From Catenovulum adriaticum (GTDB taxonomy: Bacteria; Pseudomonadota; Gammaproteobacteria; Enterobacterales; Alteromonadaceae): a stretch of DNA of 64,000 nucleotides. The notes under the pieces were generated by a model that worked only from the letters and a program-made list of their open reading frames with translations, was not told the origin of the DNA and made no database searches. Made by a program: the position numbers and the translations under genes. This document shows positions 34,766 to 42,719 of the stretch, piece after piece (the first letter of the stretch is position 1; every line of letters begins with the position of its first letter). The stretch spans positions 582,855-646,854 of the forward strand of contig NZ_CP109967.1 in NCBI RefSeq assembly GCF_026725475.1, read 5' to 3'.

Positions 34766-35311
34766 TTGGAGTATTTTAATAGTTTTACTAAAAGTGATAT
34801 AACCGCGATATCATCTGTTGTGATTGCGTTTCTAGCTTTATTTTTAACTATATGGCAAGGGCTTGTTGTTAAAAAACATAATCGACTTAGTTTACAACCT
34901 ATTCTTCGGTTTGCTTCTGAAGTTGCGGTTTCTAAAAAAGGGTTGGTTTTTAGTATAAGTAATCATGGTGTTGGCCCTGCAATTATTTCTTCATTATATT
35001 ATGTCGTAAAAGGAAAACGATACGAGATTGTTAATATAAATAGTTTTTCTGAATTAAGAGTTAATCTAGGGTTAACTGATTTTGATTTCTCACTTTTAGG
35101 GCACCCAAAAATTAAAAACGCTGTAATACCTGCAGGTGAGAACACAATAATATTTAAGTTTGCGAATCTAGATGGAACAGATTTAACTGATAGCGAATTA
35201 AATAAAACTATTGTTCATTCACTTCCTAAATTTGGGGTGGATTATACTTGTACTTACGGAAAAAAATATTCTCAAGAATGGTCTTGGGAGCCTGTTGAAA
35301 ATTTGGTTTAA
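34766..35311 (+). CDS. membrane-anchored protein of unknown function
   Basis: The TTG at 34766 is preferred because GGGAG (34756-34760) is 5 bp upstream; an in-frame TTG at 34754 would add four residues. The 181-residue product has one N-terminal membrane helix (ISSVVIAFLALFLTIWQGLVV). A cytosolic or external beta-sandwich-like domain then follows, with RLSLQPILRF and ISNHGVGPAIISSLYYVV. The S-L-x-P...N-x-G-x-G-P-A pattern is known from many small orphan proteins in accessory islands and integron cassettes, but no function is established. It is convergent with the broken gene at 35333, 21 bp away. Confidence 0.6.
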   Translation: MEYFNSFTKSDITAISSVVIAFLALFLTIWQGLVVKKHNRLSLQPILRFASEVAVSKKGLVFSISNHGVGPAIISSLYYVVKGKRYEIVNINSFSELRVNLGLTDFDFSLLGHPKIKNAVIPAGENTIIFKFANLDGTDLTDSELNKTIVHSLPKFGVDYTCTYGKKYSQEWSWEPVENLV

Positions 35312-35332
35312 AAATAAACCTATCCTTATTTA

Positions 35333-36148
35333 TTATGAGTTTTTAATTGATTTGATAAGACTTCCAATTTGTTCCATTACATCAAAGGTGCTTGGTAGTT
35401 TCTCTGGATCGGACAGGACACCACTAAATATCAGGCTTTCAAACTTTTCTAGTGCTCCTGCATCTTCCTTTTTGATCTCAGACGAATACTCGGTGTAATT
35501 TTGAATAAACTAACACATAGTCTGCCTTAACTCAATTTGCATGATCTGTGCCTTTACAGACCTGTGATTCAAAAGTATTACTCGGAAGAAGTAGATCAAA
35601 ATAACTTCGATGGAAATCAATGGCAGCAATACCATAAGGTGAGCAAGGCCAAGCTTTTCTGCATCGATCATTCCTGTGATGGACAGAATTATCTCAGTGG
35701 CAAGAGGAACTACGATCATTACTCCCATACAAACTAATGACATGAACAACCAGAAGGATTCTTTTTTCTTCTTCTCTGCTAGGCCAGAGAAACCTTCGTA
35801 GAGTCCGACAAAATTAAAGCCAGTCTTATACTGAACTAACTTATCCCTTAGAGCGTTTACTGCGGTTTCTTTTTCTTGTATTTCTTCACCCCATTTGGAT
35901 TTTAAATTTTCTGCTTCTAACTTTTTTTCTTCAAAGTCCTTAAATACGCCGATATTTGCATCATTTATAAATTCTTTAGCAATGTTGGCTGGCATTACAT
36001 AGGAGGCGTATATAATTTGAGATCTTACGTCATCATCAATTCCATCAGTATCATGCTGAATTTTATTTTTTATGGATCCCAGCTCCATACTAAGTTCTTT
36101 TCCCGCACCAACAAGAAAGTCGAATTCACACAAGAACCTGTACGCCAT
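35333..36148 (-). pseudogene. two-helix membrane protein gene interrupted by an in-frame TAG
   Basis: The frame from ATG 36148 runs 212 codons to a TAG at 35510-35512. It then continues in the same frame for another 58 codons (FIQNYTEYSSEIKKEDAGAL...MEQIGSLIKSIKNS) to TAA at 35333-35335. The tail is plainly coding-like, so a CAG-to-TAG change (Gln to amber) is the likely cause. The protein has a coiled-coil region (about 70-105, EEKKLEAENLKSKWGEEIQEKETAVNAL) and two membrane helices (about 132-155 and 168-190). The family is not recognised. It may still make the truncated 212-residue product, or be read through. Confidence 0.6.
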
Positions 36149-36259
36149 TGAATTGACGGTAATTTAAGCCAATTAGCATACTTGATGCAACTTTATTTTT
36201 TAGACGCCGCTGCGTTTACCAAACCAACTAAAATTTATTACACATACCCCGTTTATTGC

Positions 36260-36490
36260 TTATTTTTTTACAAACAGCTTATGAAACAGCGCTTCTGATT
36301 TTTTAAGTCCTTCATCTGTCAACACAACAGATTTAGCTTTACCAACGGGATCACAAATTAACCCTTTTTCATATAATCTATTCGTTACTTCCCAATCAAT
36401 TTGTTTCCATGCTCGAACGTGATCATGCAATGTAAGATACATTAACGCTAAGGCTGCTTCGTCTATTTTATCTTCATCAATATCCATCAT
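36260..36490 (-). CDS. DUF6429-like small protein
   Basis: A 76-residue acidic protein beginning MMDIDEDKIDEAALALMYLTLHDHVRAWKQIDWEVTNRLYEKGLI and ending with VGKAKSVVLTDEGLKKSE. This matches my memory of the DUF6429 pattern: a small winged-helix-like fold with a conserved W-K-x-x-D-W. Function unknown. It is a single gene between the broken membrane protein gene and speE. Either of two adjacent ATG codons could be the start. Confidence 0.65.
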   Translation of the reverse strand: MMDIDEDKIDEAALALMYLTLHDHVRAWKQIDWEVTNRLYEKGLICDPVGKAKSVVLTDEGLKKSEALFHKLFVKK

Positions 36491-36603
36491 TAACTCCTAA
36501 TCCCAAAAGGGATACTAAAGAAACTGTAACTAATAATGACTAACATCAAATTAACTAACACAATAGCTAAAAATCGCTGGTAGTGCTTGATTCTAAGGCT
36601 CTA

Positions 36604-37464
36604 CTATAGCGCTAATGCCCGTTTTAAAAAATTAGGTAATTGCATGCCGGCTAAATGTATTGCCGGGTTATAATATTCAAGTTTATCTGACAATAAATTT
36701 GCATCGGTTTGGCGAAAGGACCCAAATGGCTCAGCTTTTCGAGCTAAAGTACAAGACCACATGCCACTCGGATAAATAGGCTGCGGAAATAAAAAGCTTT
36801 GCAAATCGTCAAATCCAGCTAAGCGCATTGCATCTCGCATTTCTTTGATTAAAGCTTGATGCAAAATGGGGGATTGGCTTTGCTGCACTAAAATACCGCC
36901 CGGGCGCAATGCGTCTAAACAATTACGATAAAACGCATGATTAAATAAACCTTCTCCAGGCCCTATTGGATCGGTCGAGTCGACAATAATTACATCAAAT
37001 GAAGCAGGCTTTGCCAATTGCATAAACTGAATGCCGTCGGTAAATTCAAGCTTAGCGCGCGGATCTTGGTTGCTTTCGCATAGCTGCGGAAAATAGTGCT
37101 GTGCCATTTCAGTAACAAGTGCGTCAATATCAACTTGGTGTACAGACTCAACCGAGTCATGCTTTAGCACTTGATTTAAAATTCCGCAATCGCCTCCCCC
37201 GATCACCACTACATTTTTCGGTTGCTCGTGGGTGAATAATGCAGGGTGAGTCATCATCTCATGGTACAAAAAATTGTCACGTGTGCTGAGCATAGTGCAA
37301 CCATCAATGACCATTAAATAACCAAAATCTGTGGTTTCGTATATTTCGATTTTTTGAAATCTTGATTGCTTTTCAACAATTTTATGTTTAATCCTGAGTG
37401 AAATTGCCGTACCCGTATGATCACATTGCTCAGTAAACCAATTGGGTGAAGATAAATCTGACAT
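36604..37464 (-). CDS. speE: spermidine synthase (polyamine aminopropyltransferase)
   Basis: A 286-residue enzyme that transfers an aminopropyl group from decarboxylated S-adenosylmethionine to putrescine. It shows the N-terminal beta-sheet domain (about 8-60), the cofactor loop VVVIGGGDCGILNQVLKH (usual GGGDGG, here GGGDCG), VDIDALVTEMA, and the catalytic gate DSTDPIGPGEGLF. Length equals the E. coli enzyme. It is divergent from speA, with the shared promoter region in 37465-37627, so both polyamine genes may be co-regulated. Confidence 0.95.
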   Translation of the reverse strand: MSDLSSPNWFTEQCDHTGTAISLRIKHKIVEKQSRFQKIEIYETTDFGYLMVIDGCTMLSTRDNFLYHEMMTHPALFTHEQPKNVVVIGGGDCGILNQVLKHDSVESVHQVDIDALVTEMAQHYFPQLCESNQDPRAKLEFTDGIQFMQLAKPASFDVIIVDSTDPIGPGEGLFNHAFYRNCLDALRPGGILVQQSQSPILHQALIKEMRDAMRLAGFDDLQSFLFPQPIYPSGMWSCTLARKAEPFGSFRQTDANLLSDKLEYYNPAIHLAGMQLPNFLKRALAL

Positions 37465-37627
37465 ATGAACCTCAAAAAATGATTTAAAATTAATTTTATT
37501 GCTGTATTTATCTGACTAATTCGCAGTCTGAATTCAGTTAATAATGCACTATAAAGATAAATCATTAGCAGCAAATAAAATTTACTATTACACTAGCTTT
37601 ATTTGTTCAATGGACGCTGAATTTAAT

Positions 37628-39526
37628 ATGGCAGACGATTTAATTTCACACGCAAAACAAGTATATAATATCGCAAACTGGAGCGACGGTTATTTTGACA
37701 TAAATGAGCAAGGCTGTTTAATTGCTCAACCTAAAAATCAGCTTAAAACACAAGTCAATTTATCTCAAATAATAGGCGAATTAAAACAAGCGGGTTTGCG
37801 CTTACCTGTTTTATTACGTTTTACTGATATTTTACGCGATAGAGTTTGGTCATTAAACGAAGCTTTCGATGAAGCAATAAACCTTTATAAATATAAAGGT
37901 CAATATACCACTGTATATCCTATAAAAGTTAACCAACAATACAGCGTGGTTGAACAATTATTAAAATCAGAGCCCCAAATAGGCTTAGAAGCAGGCAGCA
38001 AGCCTGAATTGCTTGCCATTTTAGGCGCAACCAATAAACCATTAAAAATTGTTTGTAATGGCTATAAAGACACAGAGTTTTTAGAATTATCTATTATTGC
38101 CAAGCAAATGGGCCATCAAGTTTTTGTCGTGATTGAAAAACTATCTGAACTTAAAACCTTTTTGCAACTTGCCAAGCAATATAAAACAGCGCCAAATATT
38201 GGTATCCGCATTCGTCTTAACTCTGTGGGTAAAGGCAAATGGCAAAATTCGGGCGGCGAAAAAGGCAAATTTGGTTTAACCTCAAGCCAATTACTCAAAG
38301 CTATCGAGTTGCTTAAAGTAAATAATCAAACTAATTTATTTCAGTTAATTCATTTTCATATTGGCTCGCAAATTGCCAATATACGTGACATTCAAATCGC
38401 GATTAAAGAATGTGCCCGCTATTATACTGAGTTAAAGCAACTTGGGTTAAACATTACAACACTCGATGTTGGTGGCGGTTTAGGCGTAGATTACGAAGGC
38501 AGCGGCAGTCGCAGCCAGTGTTCAATGAATTACGATATGCAAGAGTATGCCCGCAATATTGTTTCAGGTATTGTTGACGTGTGCTTAGAAGCTGGCATAG
38601 AGCAACCCGATATTATCACGGAATCTGGCCGAGCCATCACAGCTCATCACGCTGTTTTAGTGACTAATGTAATTGATATTGAAACGCCTGCTAAACCTTT
38701 TGAAGGAATTGAACAGCTGCCGCCCCTATCAGACGATGCGCCAATAGAAAGCCAAAATATTTATAAGCTCAATTATCATGTCACTGAGCGCCTTGCTTTA
38801 GAGTGCTATCACGATACGATTCAATATTTTAGCGATGCCCAGCAAAAATTTGTACTTGGGTTAATCAATTTAAATCAATGGGCGGAACTTGAAGTTGTGT
38901 ACTTTACAACTTTGCATCATATAAAACAGCATTTAAACTCAAATGCGCGCGCGCACCGTGAGATTAAAGAAGAACTAAATGAAAAATTAGCTAGCAAGCT
39001 ATTTTGCAATTTCTCGCTGTTTCAATCGTTACCAGACGCTTGGGGAATTGATCAAATATTTCCGGTTGTGCCATTAGAAAACTTAAATAAGCCCTTAGCG
39101 ATGCGCGCTATTATTCAAGATATTACTTGTGATTCTGATGGCCAGTTAAAACAATATGCCGATGGGATGGGGGTAGAGTCTAGTTTACCACTGCCTCAAT
39201 ATAAACCTGATACCTCAGATGAATATTTGCTAGGCATGTTTATGGTAGGCGCTTACCAAGAGATTTTAGGTGATATGCACAATTTATTTGGCGATACTGA
39301 CTCAGCTCACATCGAATTTGATGCTCAAGGCAATTGGCACATTAATCATATGTTGCAAGGCGACAGTGCTGAATCTGCATTAGCGACTGTGCATTTTCAA
39401 AAAGATATTTTATTAGAAAACTATCAAGCTCAATTAAACAATACCCGTTTAGCTGGCGAGCTTAAGGACCAATATTATATCAAACTCAAATCAGGATTAG
39501 AGGGTTACACCTACTTCGAAGATTAA
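37628..39526 (+). CDS. speA: biosynthetic arginine decarboxylase
   Basis: A PLP enzyme of the alanine-racemase-fold type that converts arginine to agmatine, the first step of putrescine synthesis. I place the start at ATG 37628 (632 residues), because homologues have only a short leader before the YNIANWSDGYFDIN segment. In-frame ATGs at 37610 and 37544 are possible and none has a clear ribosome site. The PLP-binding lysine is in YPIKVNQQ (Lys100 with this start). HFHIGSQIANIRDI, DVGGGLGVDYEGS and ITESGRAITAHHAVL are all intact. It pairs with the divergent speE. An agmatinase is not in the window. Confidence 0.95.
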   Translation: MADDLISHAKQVYNIANWSDGYFDINEQGCLIAQPKNQLKTQVNLSQIIGELKQAGLRLPVLLRFTDILRDRVWSLNEAFDEAINLYKYKGQYTTVYPIKVNQQYSVVEQLLKSEPQIGLEAGSKPELLAILGATNKPLKIVCNGYKDTEFLELSIIAKQMGHQVFVVIEKLSELKTFLQLAKQYKTAPNIGIRIRLNSVGKGKWQNSGGEKGKFGLTSSQLLKAIELLKVNNQTNLFQLIHFHIGSQIANIRDIQIAIKECARYYTELKQLGLNITTLDVGGGLGVDYEGSGSRSQCSMNYDMQEYARNIVSGIVDVCLEAGIEQPDIITESGRAITAHHAVLVTNVIDIETPAKPFEGIEQLPPLSDDAPIESQNIYKLNYHVTERLALECYHDTIQYFSDAQQKFVLGLINLNQWAELEVVYFTTLHHIKQHLNSNARAHREIKEELNEKLASKLFCNFSLFQSLPDAWGIDQIFPVVPLENLNKPLAMRAIIQDITCDSDGQLKQYADGMGVESSLPLPQYKPDTSDEYLLGMFMVGAYQEILGDMHNLFGDTDSAHIEFDAQGNWHINHMLQGDSAESALATVHFQKDILLENYQAQLNNTRLAGELKDQYYIKLKSGLEGYTYFED

Positions 39527-39625
39527 CTTCTCAACCGGTAATTAGACAGGCTTCACATATTAAAATAAAGATCCTGTCTAAATAAACATCAAGCTGCTAT
39601 AAAAACCGACATCATGCTGAAATTT

Positions 39626-39670
39626 TCCCATATTTAATAAAAAATTCATTAAATATGGCGATTTTTTATA
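39626..39670 (+). terminator. terminator of speA
   Basis: An 11-bp hairpin (CCATATTTAAT at 39628-39638 and ATTAAATATGG at 39648-39658) is followed by CGATTTTTTATA, a good Rho-independent form. Confidence 0.8.
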
Positions 39671-39679
39671 TGAACTTAT

Positions 39680-39728
39680 TTGACATTTAGCACTCAATAT
39701 TGGAGAGTGCTAAACATGCTTAGCACTC
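39680..39728 (+). promoter_or_regulatory. CIRCE operator with a third half-site upstream of rpoH
   Basis: TTAGCACTC-N9-GAGTGCTAA at 39687-39713 is a perfect match to the HrcA-binding CIRCE consensus. Six bases later comes another TTAGCACTC (39720-39728), which forms a second inverted pair with the GAGTGCTAA. A TTGACA at 39680-39685 that may be a -35 box touches the operator. HrcA normally represses groE and dnaK; here it would repress a sigma-32 gene. Confidence 0.85.
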
Positions 39729-39790
39729 TTCTTAATAGACTGCTAAATTAATTAATAAAGATTCATTGTTTAACTGAAATGGAGCTCATC

Positions 39791-40654
39791 ATGGCGAATA
39801 TGTCTGCATCTACAGCTTTGGTATTATCACCACAGATTGGTAGTTTAGATGCGTACATCCAGACTGTAAATAGCATCTCAGTGTTAAAAGCTGATGAAGA
39901 AAAAAGTCTGGCTGAGCGTTTATTTAACGACGGTGATTTAGACGCGGCACAACAACTTATTATGTCGCACTTGCGTTTTGTTGTGCATATCGCAAAAAGT
40001 TATTCTGGTTACGGTTTACCTCAAGCCGATTTAATTCAGGAAGGTAACATAGGTTTAATGAAAGCAGTTCGTCGCTTTGACCCTGCGGTTGGCGTGCGTT
40101 TGGTTTCATTTGCTGTGCACTGGATTAAAGCCGAAATTCATGAATATGTACTTAAAAATTGGCGCATCGTAAAAGTAGCAACCACTAAAGCTCAACGTAA
40201 ATTATTTTTTAATTTACGTAAATCTAAAAAGCGTTTAGGTTGGTTTAATAATGCCGAAGTGGATAAAGTAGCTGATACGTTAGGTGTTAGTCGACGTGAA
40301 GTATTAGAAATGGAATCTCGAATGAGTAACCAAGATCAGGCATTTGATCTAGGTAATGACGATGACGAGAATTCAAATTTTGCACCCGCTCAATTTTTAC
40401 AAGATACCCATTCAGACGTAGCACAAGAAGTAGAAAGCGATCAGTGGGAAAGCCACGCAAATAACCGCTTATTAAATGCGATTTCAACGCTAGATGAGCG
40501 CAGCCAAGATATTATTAAGGCTCGCTGGTTAGATGACGGTAATAAAATTACGTTACAAGAGTTAGCCGCTAAATATAGCGTTTCTGCTGAGCGCGTTCGC
40601 CAATTAGAAGCCAACGCAATGAAAAAACTGAAAAACGCAATGGGCGAATTATAA
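39791..40654 (+). CDS. rpoH: RNA polymerase sigma-32 factor (RpoH family)
   Basis: A heat-shock sigma factor. The ATG at 39791 is chosen because GGAG lies 6 bp upstream; the in-frame ATG at 39779 overlaps that site. The 287-residue product has region 2 (SHLRFVVHIAKSYSGYGLPQADLIQEGNIGLMKAVRRFDP...FAVHWIKAEI). The RpoH-specific box QRKLFFNLRK is at 135-144, and region 4 has TLQELAAKYSVSAERVRQLEANAMKKL. The usual gammaproteobacterial neighbours ftsE and ftsX are absent. Together with the CIRCE operator this suggests a second rpoH copy or a relocated one. Confidence 0.92.
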   Translation: MANMSASTALVLSPQIGSLDAYIQTVNSISVLKADEEKSLAERLFNDGDLDAAQQLIMSHLRFVVHIAKSYSGYGLPQADLIQEGNIGLMKAVRRFDPAVGVRLVSFAVHWIKAEIHEYVLKNWRIVKVATTKAQRKLFFNLRKSKKRLGWFNNAEVDKVADTLGVSRREVLEMESRMSNQDQAFDLGNDDDENSNFAPAQFLQDTHSDVAQEVESDQWESHANNRLLNAISTLDERSQDIIKARWLDDGNKITLQELAAKYSVSAERVRQLEANAMKKLKNAMGEL

Positions 40655-40689
40655 GTTTTTTGTTGACAAAAAATCATATTTTCAAAAAT

Positions 40690-40720
40690 AAAAATAGCCA
40701 GCATGTCTGGCTATTTTTAT
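40690..40720 (+). terminator. terminator of rpoH
   Basis: A perfect hairpin, AAATAGCCAG (40692-40701) and CTGGCTATTTTT (40707-40718) with a 5-base loop, preceded by A-runs and followed by T-rich sequence. Confidence 0.9.
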
Positions 40721-40771
40721 TTTTGGCGCTAAACTGCCGTTCAATTTTAGTAACCCCGATAAGATTATAAT

Positions 40772-41017
40772 ATGCAATGTCGTCTCGGTTGCGGCGCATG
40801 CTGCATTGCCCCCTCTATCAGTTCGTCTATTCCTGGTATGCCAAACGGAAAGCCAGCTGGTGAGCGCTGTATTCAGCTAGATGATAATAATCTTTGCAAA
40901 ATTTTTAACCAACCAGAGCGACCTAAAGTCTGTCGTGAATTTACCGCGGAAGTCGATTTTTGTGGCGATTCATCAGCACAAGCTTTGTATATTATTAGTT
41001 CAATTGAAAATACATAA
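40772..41017 (+). CDS. YkgJ-family cysteine-cluster protein
   Basis: An 81-residue protein with the CRLGCGACCIAP start and two further cysteines (LDDNNLCKIF, RPKVCREF), followed by VDFCGDS. This is the zinc- or iron-binding cysteine-cluster pattern of the YkgJ/UPF0153 group. Function unknown. It sits 52 bp upstream of purT in the same orientation and could share its transcript. No strong ribosome site is visible. Confidence 0.85.
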   Translation: MQCRLGCGACCIAPSISSSIPGMPNGKPAGERCIQLDDNNLCKIFNQPERPKVCREFTAEVDFCGDSSAQALYIISSIENT

Positions 41018-41069
41018 TTAATTCACACATTCAACCGCCTACACTGATCAGGCAATAGAGGAATTATTA

Positions 41070-42248
41070 ATGATAGGAACAGCGACACGAAAAAACGCTA
41101 CTAAAGTAATGATGCTAGGCTGCGGTGAGCTCGGCAAAGAAGTGGTGATTGAATTACAACGTATGGGCGTTGAGGTTATTGCGGTTGATAGATACGAAGG
41201 CGCCCCTGCCATGCAAGTGGCTCATCGCCATTATGTTATCAATATGCTAGATGGCGATGCACTAAGACAATTAATAGAAAACGAAAAACCTGATTTAGTT
41301 GTGCCTGAAATTGAAGCCATTGCAACCCAAACGTTGGCCGATTTAGAATCTCAAGGGTTTAATATTGTACCTAGCGCAAAAGCAACCCAGCTCACCATGA
41401 ACCGAGAAGGCATTCGCCGGTTAGCCGCCGAAACTTTATCTGTAAAAACCTCAAGCTATGAGTTTGCCGATAATTTTGATGACTTTAACCAAGCAGTTTT
41501 ACGCATTGGCATGCCTTGTGTAATCAAACCTATTATGAGCTCATCGGGTAAAGGCCAATCAATCATCAAATCCGAAAGTGATATTCAAGCCTCTTGGCAG
41601 TACGCTCAAGAAGGTGGCCGAGCAGGCAAAGGCAAAGTCATTATTGAAGGTTTTGTCGATTTTGATTACGAAATTACTCTACTCACTATTCACGCAGTAG
41701 ACGGCATTCATTTTTGCCAACCAATTGGTCACCGACAAGAAGATGGCGATTATCGTGAATCATGGCAACCAGCAGCCATGAGTGACACAGCGCTTAAAAA
41801 TGCACAAATAATGGCAGAAAAAGTTGTAAAAGCGTTGGGCGGTTACGGATTATTTGGCGTTGAAATGTTTGTAAAAGGCGATGAAGTTATTTTTAGTGAA
41901 GTATCGCCTCGTCCGCATGATACTGGGCTAGTTACTTTAATTTCTCAAGATTTATCTGAGTTTGCACTTCATGTCAGAGCAATTTTGGGCTTACCTATTG
42001 TGCAAATAAACCAGTTTGGTCCTAGCGCATCCGCCGTTATTTTACGAGAAGGACAGTCTGATAATATTCGTTTTTCAGGAGTAGAAGCGGCTTTATCTGA
42101 GCCCAATACGCAGATTCGCCTATTTGGAAAACCTGAAATCAGTGGTAGAAGACGGCTCGGGGTAATTTTAAATCGCGCAAACAACATAGACAATGCAATT
42201 AATAATGCAATTGCCAGTGCCGCCAAAGTACAAACGCATTTTGAATAA
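41070..42248 (+). CDS. purT: formate-dependent phosphoribosylglycinamide formyltransferase
   Basis: A 392-residue ATP-grasp enzyme that formylates GAR in purine synthesis using formate and ATP. The PreATP-grasp domain starts VMMLGCGELGKEVVIELQRMGVEVIAVDRYEGAPAMQVAH. The ATP-grasp core has CVIKPIMSSSGKGQS, VIIEGFVDFDYEITLLT and FGVEMFVKGDEVIFSEVSPRPHDTG. The C-terminal ASAVILREG and GRRRLGVIL are also typical. Length equals the E. coli enzyme. GAGG precedes the ATG. A hairpin (42260-42300) follows the stop but lacks a clear T-run. Confidence 0.97.
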   Translation: MIGTATRKNATKVMMLGCGELGKEVVIELQRMGVEVIAVDRYEGAPAMQVAHRHYVINMLDGDALRQLIENEKPDLVVPEIEAIATQTLADLESQGFNIVPSAKATQLTMNREGIRRLAAETLSVKTSSYEFADNFDDFNQAVLRIGMPCVIKPIMSSSGKGQSIIKSESDIQASWQYAQEGGRAGKGKVIIEGFVDFDYEITLLTIHAVDGIHFCQPIGHRQEDGDYRESWQPAAMSDTALKNAQIMAEKVVKALGGYGLFGVEMFVKGDEVIFSEVSPRPHDTGLVTLISQDLSEFALHVRAILGLPIVQINQFGPSASAVILREGQSDNIRFSGVEAALSEPNTQIRLFGKPEISGRRRLGVILNRANNIDNAINNAIASAAKVQTHFE

Positions 42249-42321
42249 ATAACCCCATACTCAATAAGCCAATCATAAATAATTTTATTGGTTTATTGAG
42301 CCAAATGCTAAAGGTGACTAT

Positions 42322-42711
42322 ATGCTACAACTCAAGGCCATTCATCATGTGGCGATTATTTGTTCTGATTACCAACAGTCAAAAGCTTTTTATACACAAA
42401 TATTAGGCTTACCCATTATTAAAGAAACTTACCGTGAATCTCGCAATTCATACAAGCTAGACTTATCAATTAACGAGCACAGTCAAATTGAGTTATTTTC
42501 TTTTCCAAACCCACCAGAGCGCCCTTCAAGCCCAGAAGCACAAGGGTTACGCCATTTAGCCTTTGTAGTAGACGATGTTGCTCAAACAAAGCAAACTTTA
42601 GAGTTGCAAGGAATCGAGGTTGAGCCCATTAGAGTGGATGAAATAACAGGTAAAAAATTTACTTTTTTTAAAGACCCCGACAATTTACCGTTAGAACTTT
42701 ACCAAGCTTAA
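42322..42711 (+). CDS. yaeR: glyoxalase I-like VOC-fold metalloprotein
   Basis: A 129-residue single VOC-fold protein of the YaeR/SMU1112c type: LKAIHHVAIICSDYQQSKAFYTQILGLPIIKETYRE at the start, LRHLAFVVDDV in the middle and FFKDPDNLPLELYQ at the end. The three likely metal ligands are the early His of HHVAI, the His of LRHLAF and the Glu near the end. The substrate is unknown, possibly methylglyoxal-like. AAGGTGA precedes the ATG. Confidence 0.88.
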   Translation: MLQLKAIHHVAIICSDYQQSKAFYTQILGLPIIKETYRESRNSYKLDLSINEHSQIELFSFPNPPERPSSPEAQGLRHLAFVVDDVAQTKQTLELQGIEVEPIRVDEITGKKFTFFKDPDNLPLELYQA

Positions 42712-42719
42712 AATAAGTA

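Noticed and set aside
35211..35498. 95-codon plus-strand open frame
   Set aside because: It lies partly over the orphan membrane gene in another frame and partly antisense to the clearly coding tail of the interrupted gene at 35333-36148.
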